This document shows positions 63,962 to 64,000 of a DNA stretch of 64,000 nt, in pieces. The stretch's first letter is position 1, and each line of letters begins with the position of its first letter. The stretch is taken from contig NZ_JARXHX010000001.1 in the NCBI RefSeq assembly GCF_031127835.1, positions 744,001 to 808,000 of the forward strand. The letters run 5' to 3'. Under the pieces are notes generated by a model. The model searched no databases. It was not told where the DNA came from and was given only the letters and a program-made list of their open reading frames with translations. Both the position numbers and the translations under genes were made by a program. The DNA is from Pelagicoccus sp. SDUM812002. GTDB lineage: Bacteria > Verrucomicrobiota > Verrucomicrobiia > Opitutales > Opitutaceae.

Positions 63962-64000
63962 ACTCCCAACCGCCAACGGACATGAAACACAACTGGCCAA

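Overview
This window looks like a chromosomal segment of a Gram-negative member of the Verrucomicrobiota, most likely class Opitutia (Opitutales/Puniceicoccales, Pelagicoccus-like). The reasons are a large TonB-dependent receptor whose mature N-terminus carries the ELEPFKVVGS-type start seen in that group, a VPDSG-CTERM-like sorting tail, lipid A and outer-membrane genes, weak Shine-Dalgarno use, and the general gene repertoire. The assignment is inference; there is no rRNA gene here.

Region 1 (1-25.66 kb) is core-like chromosome: rpsO (3' end)-pnp-surE, an FkbM methyltransferase, serC, a murJ/FAD-oxidase/DUF1275 cluster, ispA, a glycosyltransferase, an alpha-oxoamine synthase (serine palmitoyltransferase-like), the TonB-dependent receptor, four glycosyltransferases or secreted proteins, an SDR and recN, ending at a tRNA-Val(GAC).

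Region 2 (25.66-33.24 kb) is a compact genomic island. It is bounded by the 3' end of the tRNA-Val gene and a perfect 25-nt copy of that end 7.6 kb away. It carries a His-rich CzcI-like protein, a complete CzcCBA-type heavy-metal RND efflux operon and a DUF3147 membrane protein, and has no integrase.

Region 3 (33.3-53.4 kb) is an accessory region bounded by an imperfect ~100-bp direct repeat. It contains decayed genes (M20 peptidase, HEPN-like protein, a second azoreductase), an IS630 element, an ECF sigma factor with an LpxR deacylase, two sigma-54 activators, and a redox/detoxification-type gene cluster (two carboxymuconolactone-decarboxylase-fold proteins, a PPOX flavoprotein, a periplasmic isochorismatase-like hydrolase, an NTF2-fold protein, a disulfide reductase). 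The strongest unusual signal of the window is here: three promoter modules with the same geometry. Each has three ATTTCGTG-type boxes spaced 23 and 17 bp, then 76-77 bp to a TTGGCRC sigma-54-type -24 element. They lie upstream of the ECF sigma gene, the detoxification operon and a DUF5069 gene, and suggest a sigma-54 regulon confined to this region. One activator has a four-cysteine motif in its GAF sensor, consistent with metal- or Fe-S-based sensing.

Region 4 (53.4-61.5 kb) holds four Rnk/GreA-C-terminal-like genes and three HPF/RaiA-like genes, mostly as adjacent pairs, with an aldo/keto reductase homologue lacking catalytic residues, a VOC protein and a NhaR-like LysR regulator. One HPF-like gene carries an in-frame 165-bp MITE-like insertion. 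This cluster looks like a repeated stress/ribosome-hibernation module. Region 5 (61.5-64 kb) has a DUF2179 membrane protein and the start of an arsenic-type operon (arsC, a Cys-rich small protein, a permease).
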